64,000 bases of DNA from Ligustrum vulgare (Eukaryota > Streptophyta > Magnoliopsida > Lamiales > Oleaceae). The notes beneath the pieces were generated by a model. That model saw nothing but the letters and a program-made list of their open reading frames with translations. It was not told where the DNA came from and made no database searches. Position 1 is the first letter of the stretch, and the number at the start of each line of letters is the position of its first letter. Of the stretch, positions 22,576 to 34,271 are shown piece by piece. The DNA is taken from contig OY743190.1 of assembly GCA_963555705.1 (NCBI GenBank), positions 38,050,929-38,114,928 on the forward strand, given 5' to 3'. The position numbers were made by a program, and so were the translations under genes.

Positions 22576-25064
22576 TGTAGCGACCAAGAATTTTTACGCA
22601 ATTAATAATTATTTTAATATTTAGAAAATCGTGTCGCTGCTATCTCACCCATTATTTTGAAGTTAACGCCGCGACGGATTCGTTTAGCCAAGTCGAGAAA
22701 TGTAAAGTCAATTCGATTTTAAAAAAAAAAATTCTGAATTTCTAAATTTATATTATTTTAATTATTTATTTAAAGTATTATTTTTAAAATCATTTTAAAT
22801 TCCAAATTCAGTAAAAATATCTCAATTTTTCCTTATTAAATTGTTTTAAGCCCAAATCTGAAAATATTTTAAAGTATCAAATTCCATATTATTTTTAAAT
22901 CCAAATTTTAACAATTCTGAGTCCAAATTAATTATTTTCAAATTTTATTACTTTAGGTCCAAAAATTTATGTTGGTCCAAATCCTAATTATTTTAGTCCA
23001 ATTTATTTCAGTCCAAATAAGAATATTCTTCTAACCCAAATTGGCCCATTTAGCACTAGGGATATTGTGCCCTAAAGTTACTCTTCTTATACCATCAATC
23101 ACCTCTCCTCACAACTCACGCAGCCATAACCATCATCATTCACGGCCAACGCACGATTTCATTCAAAACTCCACCTCCATCTTCAATAATGCAGCAACTG
23201 CCTTCAGCCCTAGCCCAAGAATTTCGAACCACCAATCTGTCAATCAAGCATCACCTGCAACTCCTCAATCCAGCCACCACCCCTGCCCAGGTTGAACTCC
23301 AAACCAGCACGCCACCACTGTTTCATCACTGCCAAACCAACCTCACTGCAACCACCATCTGCATCAAACAAGAGCCACCACCCAACCAACCTAGCAGCTG
23401 CCAGCGCCACCACCACGCTGCCAAGTCACCACCGTTATCAACACTACATCGAACACCACCACTGCCCTATTCTAATCAAACTTAGACATCAATTTAATCA
23501 TCTTCATCATCACCACACCCACATCCTGCACCCAAGCACCACAGCCATTGACGGCCAAACCACCACGCAGCCAACTCCAAGGTCAGCCCAAAACTCAAAA
23601 TCAAAACCCAAATTAAAACCAAAACTGATAAGAATCGAAGCCCAGAACCTTACCTCGACCTCGACCCATCTCTGGCCTGATTTTCGCCGGTTGTACCGCC
23701 GGTTCTTCGCAGCCCAAATCCCCACTTCCAGGCTCGATTTAACCATCGATCTCGCACCAAAACCTAGTCTACAACAACCCCGCAGCTCACCGCACCCTGC
23801 GCCGGCGATTTCTCCGGCGAAACCACCGGTCGGACACCATTGCGCGAGAGGCAGCCGGTCGCACCTCCCTCTTCCGTTTCTGGGTCGTGAGAGTGAGAAT
23901 CTTTCTTTTTAATATTCTTATTTTGATTTTCAAAAATTGCACTTTGGTCCCTGGGTTTCAAAGTTATTTAAATCAGTCCCTATAGTTTTAAAACTTATAT
24001 TTCAGTCCTTAAGTTCTTGAATGATCTTGTAAGCCTTTCATTTTTTTTTAAATTTCTTATCTCAATCCCCACAATTTAATATTCGTTTTGAGCTCCGACC
24101 CAACTTTTGAAAATTACACATTTTAGTCCCTCAACTTTCAAAGTATTCAATTTAGACCATCAACTTTCAAAGTATTCATTTTAGTCCCTCAACTTTCAAA
24201 AGTATTCATTTTAGACCCTCAACTTTCAAATTACACATTTTAGTCCCTCAACTTTCAAAGTATTCAATTTAGACCATCAATTGTCAAGGCATTCATTTTA
24301 GTCCCTCAACTTTCAAATCATCAATTTCAGTCCCCAAATTGTAAATTATCATTTTTAAACTATAAATTTCAAAAGACTAATGTAACATATTGGCTAGACG
24401 AGGCGTACGGAGATTTGAAAGATTGAAGTCATTCCCGCTCAACCACACTCGTTAAGTTTAAGGTAAACTCGCCCCCACTAATTGATTTATATTATAATTG
24501 CATGTGTTATGTGGATTTGTGTGATTTTATGCTTAATTGCATGAGAAAAGAATATCTCTTTTGAGATAAAGAATTTATGTTATGCTGGGCATAACTTATC
24601 TACTAGCCAAGAAAAGAAAAGAATTTGTTCATTTGCGTTCACTATGTGATTCCTATGAATAAGAAAAGAATGTCACTACATTATTTGCATAATTTCTTGT
24701 TCAATTATCTTGTAGATTAATTATTGGCGATGAGTCTACTGAGTATTTCATTTTTGAAATGTTCAACCCGTTATTTTAACAACTTTTGCAGATTTCGGAG
24801 ACGATGGCGAGTGATGGGCAATGACGGCAAATTACAAATTGATATTTTTTTTAAAAGTCGTGAACTTTGAAATGATTATTTCATTTTATCAAGAATTGTC
24901 ATTTTTTACAAATTTGTACGAAAATACTTATTCCATTTGAATTATTGCTAAACTTTTATTCGATAAATGCGATATTTAATATTTAATCATTTTTCCGCAA
25001 CAAAGTTTATTCAAGAATTTAGAAAAGTGACGTTCCCGCTCTCCTCGGAACTCGGGGCGTTACA
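22576..25064 (+). repeat. 3' LTR of the chromovirus-like element
   Basis: It starts TGTAGCGACC and ends GGGGCGTTACA. Alignment to 16396-18886 is nearly complete at an offset of 6180; differences I counted fall mainly in the last 650 bases. Confidence 0.9.
24117..24330 (+). repeat. Minisatellite inside the 3' LTR
   Basis: Identical in unit order to the array at 17937-18150. Confidence 0.85.
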
Positions 25065-25612
25065 GGGCAAGTATAAACATTATGTTTTTTTTTCTTGCAG
25101 GTTGATTGGGTATCAATGTGAAGATTTGTTGGGTTTTTTGATACCCAATAAATCCGGGCGATGATGTAAAAAAGTTGTGGATATAATATCGACACCTCGA
25201 TGGATAGTTCGGCTCGATAACAACTCGGGATCACTTGAAGTGACTTAATTGGTAATTGCTCGTGGTCCACTTGGAAGGCCCAATTGTGGTGGTTATGAGC
25301 ATGGACTTAGGACTTTGGACTTGGGCTCGGGTTTTGGAGCATTGGCCCAACTTGTCACCTATCCCAACAAGTTATATATATCCCATCACTTGCCATTTTC
25401 TAGTGGAGAGGTTGTGGCATTTGAAATGGGGGAGAGGAAAAAAGAGAGAGCAACCGTTCTTGGAGTTCTAGCTTGGTAGTTCTCCATTGTTGCTCTTGTT
25501 CTTGTTCTTCCCATATTGGAGTAACCAAGAGTAGTGGTTGTTGAGTCGAGGTGTCGATTTTGGATAGCTTACTGAGCCCGGAGGTGTATCGAAGACACAA
25601 CCACAATTTCAA
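25065..25612 (+). repeat. 3' end of copia-type interior and 3' LTR
   Basis: Bases 25065-25126 end in ATCAATGTGAAGATT, a degraded polypurine tract. The LTR 25127-25612 follows, matching 14833-15334, with TTATATATATCCC as TATA region near 25372 and the end CACAATTTCAA. Confidence 0.75.
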
Positions 25613-25970
25613 TGGGCAAAACACGCACTCACAGGGATCCAAGATTTTTTTGATTGGGGACTGAAACTTAACTTGGAGAAGGAAGGTTGGTGGTTGGATG
25701 GTTCTTCGAATTTTTTTCCGTACATTACTCATAGAGTTAGAAAGACATGTAAATGTAACATTATAATAGATTTTGCTTGTTGTACAATTACAGTTGACAA
25801 GTAACTTGATAATCTCACGAAATAATGAGAAACGAAAATGTTGTGAGATTTTGAAATTTGAATTTTTTTGTTTTCAAAGAAAGAAATCGTATTGTCAAAG
25901 TTCCCAAATCGCCTTATTTCTCTCTGCCAATCGATCGATTTCCCTCTTCCACCTCACTATCCTTCCAACC

Positions 25971-27239
25971 ATGACGACCCAACCACCACACAACCGGAAT
26001 CCGCCTACCAATCCATAGCCTCCAGCTGCTGAACTCTGACTACACGAACTCTACAATGTCCAATTTTGGTATTGTTGGATATTGGTTAATAAATCGAGAA
26101 TTAAAAATCAATCAAAGTGACTTCGTGTCGACTTCGACCAAATACTCAAAAGCTCGACTCAATCCGTTTAGGCAAAATTGTTCGCCGCTTCGGACCGCAC
26201 AAACGGGGATCGACCTGCCCGGTCAGGTCTAGGGGGCAGCGCACAAAGAGAATTTTGATTTCTCTGCATGTATTGAAGGGTATATTTGGCATTTCGAAAA
26301 TCAATATCGGATGAATGAGAAATTACAAAAAAAGGAAGAAAACCAGGTCAAAATATTTGACCGTGCGACCGCATGGTTAGTAAACCGCGCAATCACACAT
26401 CAAATTGAATTCCGATTTTTTGAGTAAAACCGTGCTACTGCACGGTCATAGACCGTATGACCGTGCGGCCGCACGGTTGTCCGGCCACAAGGCACCTTTT
26501 CATAAAGGTGCATTGTTTGGAAAGGGTGCATGATTTGGTCTCAAACATTTCGTCCACACCCTTTCATGATCTATAAATAGGACCATTTGAGTGTCCTATT
26601 CCTCACAAGTTTGATATGCAAAACATCTCTCATCCTCTCTTCTCTCCAAAATCAAATCATTGCATTTGTTATTTTGATTTTCTTCATTTCATCCTTGGAG
26701 TACATAAGCCTAAATTTGGTTCGTTGTACTTGTGTTTTGGAGTGCTACAAATACAAGTGAAGTCATTGTATCTTGGGAGTCGATTTCCGAAATTCGTAGG
26801 CACCGTTGCGGGGCAAATTCGACTTAAGGACAAAAAGTCCAACTCTTGTCTCGGCTTTATCCCTACTTTCTTCTTCTTCTTCTTGTTTGAACTTTCCTTG
26901 CCGTTACTCTGTCCAATTTTCGGCTTGGATTTATAAATTTTCATTCTACTTATTTGGCGTCACTATTCATAAATTTCCTTCAACAGGTAAGTAAATGACC
27001 TCCAAATGGTAAGTTGGGACCGATGTTTAAAACCCCTAAACCTCTATATGGAATTTGTTGAGGACTATTTTGTGCATTTTGAGATTTGTGTATTCTACCA
27101 ATTTTTGCTACGAATTTGAGTGGCTCTATAAACTCTTAACCCCACCCCACCCCCAAATCATACATCCATAACAATCGAAGGTTACGCAGTGACAATGAAG
27201 CTTGGATTAGTGAAGAAGCTGACATGGATGGACAGCAAG
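25971..27239 (+). pseudogene. Two exon-like blocks split by a solo LTR, unknown protein
   Basis: A pyrimidine-rich leader precedes ATG at 25971. The frame reads MTTQPPHNRNPPTNP, hits TAG (one change from CAG), later TGA, then HELYNVQF with the LTR inserted at TTTTG/GTAAGT. With the LTR and one duplication copy removed, this is a good splice donor in phase 2. A second block after AG at about 27184 gives, in the matching phase, W-LRSDNEAWISEEADMD and ends at GGTAAAT (27239). Phase agreement and protein-like sequence suggest a genuine, now broken, gene or captured fragment. I do not recognise the family and found no convincing third exon. Confidence 0.35.
26073..26985 (+). repeat. Solo LTR at an exon-intron junction
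   Basis: It runs from TGTTGGATATTGG to CCTTCAACA, with flanks GGTAT and GGTAA as an imperfect 5-bp duplication (GGTA shared). TATA box CTATAAATAG is at 26571-26580. Three related palindromes precede it: 26361-26376, 26430-26445 and the perfect CCGTGCGGCCGCACGG at 26461-26476. No internal domain or partner LTR is present. Family unresolved. Confidence 0.7.
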
Positions 27240-29450
27240 AAGGTAAATTTAAAATAATTTTTTTGATTTCTTATGGATAGAAATTTTTGTTAATTCGTTG
27301 ATGTTTAACTGAGGTGGGTCAACTGACTGCTATTTTATTGGTTTTGTTAAATGAAATTGTTATGATCAAAATTTTATCTATTATTTTCATGTTCATTGAT
27401 GCGAGAGTGATTATCTACAGTGTAAGAATAATGCCTTTGTAGTTCACGTGTTCTTACACCATAATCAAGTTCATTGGTGTTCCAAGCATGTTTCTGGACA
27501 AGAGCAGCAGTCTCAAACTGAAGATCCTGTGCCCGTTGCACAGCAACAATAACAAACTGAAGCAACTGCATTTTTTTGACATTTAGACTGTTTTCTTGCT
27601 AGTGTTTATGACTGATTTTGTCGTCCATAAAACTTCCTGCTCTTGTAGTTGACAGGAATTTAATTATTTAAACTAGTTTTTGGTTCCATAGACGGATGTT
27701 GGTTAGTTTTGGTGATTAGACTGTAAGGCCAGTTCCTAAACATTTACTTTGTGTTGATTTACTTTTGATGAATGATAAGTTATTTTGATGTCCATATGTC
27801 TTGCTGAAATGTAGCAACACTGATAACAGGTTCTTTAAAAAATTCAAATCATATCAACTGATACATCTTTAATTAAACATCAACAACTATCACTCATACA
27901 TAAGATTCAAAAGTATTGAAGATCAACAATATCCCTTGAAATTAACTACTACTTATCATGACATTCAAAACTGCTACTTCCCATTCTCTTTCGAATCTCT
28001 TTCCACCTTGCGCATGGTTATATTCTAAGTTATATCGAAGTCCTCTTGTTCGGAAATTTGAGCAACACTTTTAAACATACGGGACTAATCTTCGATTGGA
28101 TATAGTGGATTAGCTTTTACCGAACACTCACATCTTACTTGATGTTCGTGGATAACACAGCTCGACCGACGTTCATCTTGTAAAGGTCCTAGCAAGCCAT
28201 CATCCATTTTACGTAGCCATTTTCACAATGTGAACATCATCATTTTTTTGGGCATTCCGACAATTGATGCATGGCTTTCTACATCCGTGACATATTCTTT
28301 TGTTCTTTCCTACCATAAGAAAACATTGGAATGCATCGACAAGAATACCGGTGCAAAAACTCAATAAGTCAGACTCTTATGCCACTAATTGACAATGTAG
28401 TTCTAGTTTAATCGTTAGACAAACTGAAGTAATAACAACGCTCAAACGACAATTCAAATTTCAAAATAAAACTAAACAGCAGCCATAAACAGGACATACC
28501 TCCATGTGTCTTCTCCAAGTGAACGGCTAAAGCAATAAGTCTTCAATATCCTTCAATTGTATTGCAATTTCGAATTGAGCATGTGTTCAAACAATTAACT
28601 CCAAAGTTTTAACAAACATAATAACACTAACTTCACATAATAACACTAGTTTCACAAAATACTTAACCAAATAACAATAACTTCACAGAGTACAAAATAC
28701 TTTTCCATATCCAAACCAAAAAACTGCCAAGCAATGGATAAAATCCTCCAAGTCAACTAGCAATTACTCGTATCTAATAAGAACCAATTGTTTTCCTCAT
28801 ATTTTTAATGTACAGAATCATTGATGATTGATTTTGAACCATATTTGTTATAAATTACCAAGTAATTAGCCTTTGTTCTACCAAAGAATTTTTTTTTTCT
28901 CCACCGGTGGAAGTGCATGCCTGCAAGAAAATAATTTAAATTCCAAAAACTTGAAGCAATTCCCAAATAAAATCTGAAATATACCAATTGGTTTATGCAT
29001 TTACCAAGTTATAAACGTGAAGCCATTACAGAATCATAAAAATATTTGACCAAGCTCAATTTAGAATTAGAGATTAACATGTAGGATTACATAAATCTTA
29101 CCCTAAACTCCCCTAAATTTCAATCGACACCAATTTGCATCGATGGGGACTACACCACTCCGACCACTGAGCTGGGACAGCACGACTATTATCTTCCACT
29201 GCTGACCCGACTTCAACGGGCCTCCGGACAACCAGATTTGGAATGAAAAACCGGTCGCAACTCACCAAATTTTTTATTTCAAACAAACTTCAGAATGATG
29301 GAGAAGGAAACTGCAATTTTGAATGTGGTAGGACATTTTCAACAAGTTAATGGCATTTCCGTGATTTTATAGTGTGGAAAGGGTTATTTGGTCATTTCAT
29401 GAGAAATTGTCAAGTAGCTTGTCATATGTACTGTACAACCAGCAAAATTC
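27240..29450. other. Interior of the Mutator-like unit, no assigned gene
   Basis: No long frame. Two patches read as degraded protein on the minus strand: around 28150-28330 (CHGCRKPCINCRNAQ, a Cys-rich run) and around 29130-29290 (PVEVGSAVEDNSRAVPAQW). On the plus strand around 27470-27550 VHWCSKHVSGQEQQSQ precedes a stop. None matches a family I know. Confidence 0.4.
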
Positions 29451-29692
29451 AACATTATATATGCCAAGTCACCAACAAAATTATATTTTAACTCATCTAA
29501 TGAAGAATGTTATTTATTTCAGTTTTTTCCGATGAGAATTTGAACCACCATAATTATCAACAATAAAATTTAGATCTACTTTTACAACAAGCTCCCTTTC
29601 AATTTAACTCATTGTCGATATTAAGCATCATAGTATTAAACACGAAAGGGGACACTAAACAGAAGAAACGAACAATTACATGCAATGGGCAT

Positions 29693-29807
29693 GGAATTCC
29701 TGATAAAGGCGGGGATGGAGCGGGGATGAAAAGTATCCCCGAACCCGTCCCCCCGATCCCCGTCCCCGATTAACAATTTTCATTAAAATTTAAGGCACAG
29801 ACAAAGA

Positions 29808-29845
<38 letters not shown>

Positions 29846-30108
29846 TAATGTTCAAAGGATGTGTAAAAATTATTAGATTTAAAAAATGTTAGGATTATTC
29901 TTGCATAATTCCTTATATTTTCTGTACAAAATTATTTTAGAACTTAAAAAAATAAAAATTAATAACAAAAATGAGGATGTAAATAGGGATTTGCACATCC
30001 CCGACTAGACCCGTCCCCGATTAAATGGGGACGGGGCGGGGATGAGGATCGTAAATCTTTAATGGGGCGGGGACGGGGAAAGACATTCCCGCCCCATTGC
30101 CATTCCTA
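29693..30108. mobile_element. MITE-like element with GGGGACGGGG-rich ends
   Basis: Both ends consist of repeated GGGGATG/CCCCGTCCCCG blocks in inverted orientation around an AT-rich centre. The right end reads on the minus strand TAGGAATGGCAATGGGGCGG, a form common in plant hAT-type MITEs; the left end is diverged and its limit uncertain. It contains an (AT)n tract. Confidence 0.5.
29811..29842. repeat. (AT)16 microsatellite
   Basis: Uninterrupted AT dinucleotide run inside the GGGGACGGGG-ended element. Confidence 0.95.
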
Positions 30109-30241
30109 TGTCAAATTGAATATCTCAATGAGAAGTTTAATACAAGCTAAATGGTGAGAGCAAACTGTAAATATATAATCCGTAAAATTGTTTCAAAAAT
30201 CAAAGGAAAAAGTTTTATTTCTCCATCCGTCCCATGAAGAT

Positions 30242-32544
30242 TGATAAGTACTTTATTAGCACTTATTTAGTTCACTTGTTATCCTATTTGATCGGACTAT
30301 ATTCTCGGACATATCAATGTGGACCTATGTAGTGAATGCACCGGGTCGAATCGTCTCGGCAACATGGTCGGCCCAGTAGCCCGACCAAGCTGTTTCCCGA
30401 CCTCATCACTTGTCATGTGTAAGTTTTCTCAGATCGGGGTTCTCGCCCGACCTGATCTCCAGCAAGGGCAAGATATACCCGACCTATTCAAATTCTTCAT
30501 CCGAAGCAGGATATATGGCCGGCATAACCAGGCCACTTCACTCTAGATAGCCCGGTACAAGCGAGATTCCAGGTGTTCGGAGTTTATGGGCCTTGCCAAT
30601 GGGCCTCCCTTCTTGGACCCTCAAGGGAACGAAGGAGTCCTAACTCACAAGGAAGCCTCCTAAAAATAGGGATAATAACTCCTTGTAATAGTGGAATTCT
30701 TCATAAAAGGTAAGTTTATGTCAAAAAGACTCCTTCCTTAACTAAAAGAGGTTATGGGCTTTTCAACCCTATAAATACAGTTCTTTTGATAACAAACCAT
30801 TCATTTTTTGATAACAAATCATTCATTCATAACTCTTTACATATATTCCAGTTATATATTCTCTCTCTACTCCAGAAAACTAATTCTCACACCGGAGGGG
30901 TGACGGGGAGATTCCTCATCGCCTTTTTTGCAGGTCATCCAAGGTTAATTCATTGATCTTTTTCAGCAATCAAGTATTATCAGATCCTGCCAGGTCAAGG
31001 TTAGGATTTTTTTACAGCATCATTATTTTTTATTGGTTTGATCCTATTTAAATAGTGTATAATGCATTTTCATGTTTTGTGTTGGGTAGGATCACAAAGA
31101 ACAAAAAGAAAGGAAAAATGACCAAAATGATGAATCATGGCAAGCTCGACAGCAAGATCTACAAATCAAACCAAACAAAACTTCAAGGACATGTTCAAAG
31201 GGCTCCAAATCAATAATGACATGTGGAAAGAAGATTAGATGCAAAAATTATGGTCAAATAAGGTTTGGGGTGAAGTTTGAAATCAAAAACCCGTAAGGAT
31301 TGTGATCTATAATTTAGTTAGAGATTGAAGCTCAATTTTTCTATAGAAGAATTTCGAATTTGGGAACATCTATTTCATAAAGAATTGTAGACCTTCGAGT
31401 CTTATTTCCAACACACTTCGAATCACCACAATCGAACATCGATAGAGAATGTTATGACCAAAACATTAAGCACAGGCGCTGATCAGCAGAGGTTCACTTA
31501 TGGCCGTAAATGACAAAGTTATGGCCGTAACTTCCAAATTCTGAAAAAACCCATTTACTGCCGTAAATGACAAAGTTACGGCTGTAACTTATACACGGAT
31601 TTTTTTCCTTTTTGAATTCATGGCCTATCTTTGGTATATCTTCTTGGCCACTCTAGAGCACGATTTTAGAGCTATAAAGAGAGGAAATCACCACATAAAG
31701 GATGCTAGAAAATTGAGAGGAAAATTAGAGATTAAAAGAGAGAATTCTTGGGATTTAAGCAAGAAGCATCAATGGAATTCATGGAGCAAATTGAAGATTT
31801 CGCCACAATTATGATGGGCTAAGTTTCCTCGTCTTGTTCAAAGGGGAAGTTGTGTCAATTTAATTATGTTATCTTCTTTTCCTACAAACAAGTAACGTTG
31901 TATCTATTCCCTTTATTTCAATTGTTGGATTATTATGTTTTCAATGTTCATTGAGTTTATTTGATTTATAGTTTAATTTGGCCAATTGGATTATTGATAT
32001 TTGGATTCATAAATATGCTATGTTTAGATCTTGTTCCGTAATTGTCATTGAATCTTTACTTTAGTAGCAAATAAATCTCGTGCAAGTTTAGTAATAATTC
32101 AATTTGGATTGATTAATTCGAGCTTGTGAAATTAATAATCGTCCATGGCTAGAATTGGTTCGAAAAGCTTGTTTGAAATCAATACACATAAGGAATAATT
32201 TAGTTAATCAGAGCTTGTTGACTATTTATGATTGATAATTGAATTATGAATAGAAACACGTTACAAGGAAATGTATAACTTTAATTGAGGGCACAACCAA
32301 ACCTGATAACAAGATTTCTTCTCATATTAATTCTCTAATTTTATTTAATTATTTATTTTATGCATAGTTTTCATTTAAATAATTTCCAACAACAAAACCC
32401 CCCAATTCTATTCTAATTGATCAAACAACTATTTTTAGATCACCGTTCCTCGTGGGATAGACCCTTACTCTCGCTACTACATTATTAATTAATATTTGGC
32501 GAGTAAGGAATTATTTATTATTTTGGTGCATTGCGACACCGTCA
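30242..32544 (+). repeat. Athila-like solo LTR inside the Stowaway element
   Basis: It starts TGATAAGTACTTTATTAGC and ends GACACCGTCA, with the exact 5-bp duplication AAGAT at 30237-30241 and 32545-32549. GCTATAAAGA (31671-31680) is a likely TATA box. Upstream lie four palindrome copies (TTATGGCCGTAA at 31498-31509 and 31519-31530, then variants at 31555-31566 and 31576-31587), arranged as two pairs with the same spacer ATGACAAAG. The frame MAYLWYIF (31620-31814) is LTR sequence. Another LTR interrupts the first part. Confidence 0.85.
30300..31030 (+). repeat. Inner LTR nested in the solo LTR (approximate limits)
   Basis: The outer LTR breaks off after ATCCTATTT (near 30300) and resumes with GATCCTATTTAAATAG (near 31040). 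The insert has a CTATAAATACAG TATA region near 30770, CT-rich leader, and CACACCGGAGGGG followed by TTTTTTGCAGGTC, as in Tat-type gypsy LTRs. I could not fix its exact ends or target duplication. Confidence 0.5.
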
Positions 32545-32809
32545 AAGATAGACTTGTATTCCTTATTTGACCATCTCAAATTATAGGTCACTTTTCTTAT
32601 TGAAAGTTTAGATATTTTAAGTTTTCTAATACGCCCTTATTTAACATGTATTGTTATCAACAATTATAAAATCATCATATTTATTACGTTATTTAATGTA
32701 GGGATATATTAATGAAATGTAAGAAAAATTTATATGTCGACTATATTAATTATATTTTCTTAATCCGCGTGAAAATAGGAGCAAGACTATCTTTACGTGA
32801 CGGAGGGGG

Positions 32810-33569
32810 TATATTTTTTACTTTTCATCAACATTTCATTCATTTTAAATTATATCATTTAAGTCCTATAATGCTATTTATAATTTATTAACTAAATTAA
32901 ATTTAGTCATAGATGATCAATTTTCAGTTCAGATTTTTTCGTATCAAATTAAAATAAATAATAGACGTAAGAATTTTCAAACTAAATTCAATTAAGTTGT
33001 GTTAATTTTTACAACTTATGATTTCTTCAATTCATTCATCATTTTGACATTTTTTATTTATTTATTTACTAATTCTGTTCATTTTCTATTTTTTAATAAA
33101 CATTTCAATAAATACAATATGCAGAATATATATAACAAATTTTAACAATTATTTCATATAATTTTTATAAAACAATTGATCGTTCAGTAATTGTTATTAA
33201 AATATTAAAATATATTTGTAACAATATGAATAAAAAAATTGTCAATATGAAGAAAGAAGAACCAACTAATGTAATAATATTTATTAAAGTTAATGATTAT
33301 TTTATCAGGAGAACACGTGAAATTAATAATTAATGCTTAACAAATCAAAATATACCAAAAAAGTCTATACTACATTCTGGGCTGATGGAGAAAGGCCAAC
33401 ATCATCAACAATGAATTATGATCTAAGGTTTTTGTCCACAAGTAATTGATAACTGGGACAATCTGATTATTCAATAGCTTTTTCCTCCTTATATTACCAA
33501 CAAAAAAGTATTCCACGAGAAATTCTTTATCAAGACTCACCAAGAAAATGTGGTAGACAAAAGCACTGG
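32810..33569. other. AT-rich region without recognisable features
   Basis: Very AT-rich, stops in all frames, no repeats or inverted ends that I could detect. Confidence 0.6.
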
Positions 33570-34271
33570 TGTAACACCCAGGCCAGGAAAGTACAAAAGA
33601 AATGATAGGTATTACTCATACCAATAAGGTACACCTTCTTTTCCGGAAGTCCATCGTTAGAAACTCCACAATTAAGCGTGCTTGGTTTGGAGAAATTCTA
33701 TGATGGGTGACCTCCTGGAAGTTTTCTCAGGGAGCGTACCAGTGAGGACAAAGCATGCTGAAAAGAGCCATGTTGGTATAGTGGGGACAGTACGTCGTCA
33801 TCTAACGGCTGAGACAGCCCGTTAAGTGGGACCCAGGTCATTACAAATGGTATCAGAACCGGCCGCCAGACGAAAATCGGGAACTAAGTGCTACGCCATA
33901 GGGCGAGGGCCACCTCTAGAATCCCAACGCCTGGAAAATAGATCCTTAGATGGGTTAAGCGCGACGAGGACGTCGCGAGTCTAACGAGGGATGATTCTAA
34001 CACCTAGCCCAGTAAAGCACAAAATAAATGATAGGTACTACTTATACCAACAAGGTGCACCTTTTTTCTCGGAAGTCTATCGTTAGAAATTCCACAATTA
34101 AGCGTCCTTGGTTTGGAGAAATTTTATGATATGTGACCTCCTGGAAGTTTTCTCAGGGAGCGTGTCAGTGAGGACAAAACATGCTGAAAAGAGCCATGTT
34201 GGTACAGTGGGGATAGTACGTCGTCATCTAACGGTCGAGATAGCCCGTTAAGTGGGACCCGGGCTGTTATA
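33570..34271 (+). mobile_element. Cassandra TRIM element, second copy
   Basis: LTR 33570-33845 (TGTAACACCC...ATTACA), primer site TGGTATCAGA at 33848-33857, an interior of about 150 bases, and LTR from about 33996 to 34271. Both LTRs carry the 5S-like block (AATTAAGCGTGCTTGG and TGGGTGACCTCCTGG around 33670-33720; a more mutated one near 34100-34145). It is older than the copy at 10749 and opposite in orientation. The flanks do not show a clear target duplication. Confidence 0.88.

Larger units (their letters stand above)
16396..25064 (+). mobile_element. Chromovirus-like gypsy element with young LTRs and dead interior
   Basis: Two 2.49-kb LTRs (16396-18886, 22576-25064) differ by about a dozen substitutions and two or three small indels by eye. 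After the 5' LTR comes TGGTATCAGAGCGG, the initiator-Met primer site; before the 3' LTR comes the purine tract TTTTAAGGGGGTAAGGT. The interior has no long frame; only an integrase C-terminus typical of Tekay/Del-type chromoviruses can be read, with stops. No target duplication is clear: the first bases of the 5' LTR are damaged (TATACGACC against TGTAGCGACC). Confidence 0.88.
14833..25612 (+). mobile_element. Copia-type LTR element carrying a nested gypsy element
   Basis: LTR copies at 14833-15334 and 25127-25612 have the same orientation and share TGTTGGGTTTTTTGATACC at the start. Between them lie a leader region (15335-16395), the nested gypsy element (16396-25064) and 62 bases of 3' interior (25065-25126). 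No gag or pol is visible, so it is a deleted or large non-coding derivative. The flanks TGGCC (14828-14832) and TGGGC (from 25613) may be a degraded 5-bp target duplication. The copia assignment rests on LTR form (TGTTG...CAACA) and the Met-type primer site, so it is less sure than the structure. Confidence 0.7.
25766..29450. mobile_element. Mutator-like unit with inverted ends and 9-bp target duplication
   Basis: AACATTATA stands at 25757-25765 and again at 29451-29459. The ends are inverted: the left starts near GATTTTGCTTGTTGTACA (25769), the right reads on the minus strand GAATTTTGCTGGTTGTACAG; pairing continues imperfectly for about 50 bases through TGACAAG and ACTTGA. A 9-bp duplication points to the Mutator superfamily. 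No transposase is recognised inside, so it is probably non-autonomous and may carry captured gene sequence. A solo LTR (26073-26985) sits within it. Confidence 0.55.
30221..32809. mobile_element. Stowaway-type MITE split by an LTR insertion
   Basis: The left part (30221-30241) reads CTCCATCCGTCCCATGAAGA and the right part resumes at 32550 as TAGACTTGTATTCC. The far end, on the minus strand, is CCCCCTCCGTCACGTAAAG followed by ATAGTCTTG, matching the left end. Removing the LTR gives an element of about 280 bases with Stowaway ends; TA follows on the right. Confidence 0.8.

Noticed and set aside
22576..25064. Assembly duplication of 16396-18886
   Set aside because: About a dozen scattered differences, a primer site after one copy and a polypurine tract before the other show genuine paired LTRs.
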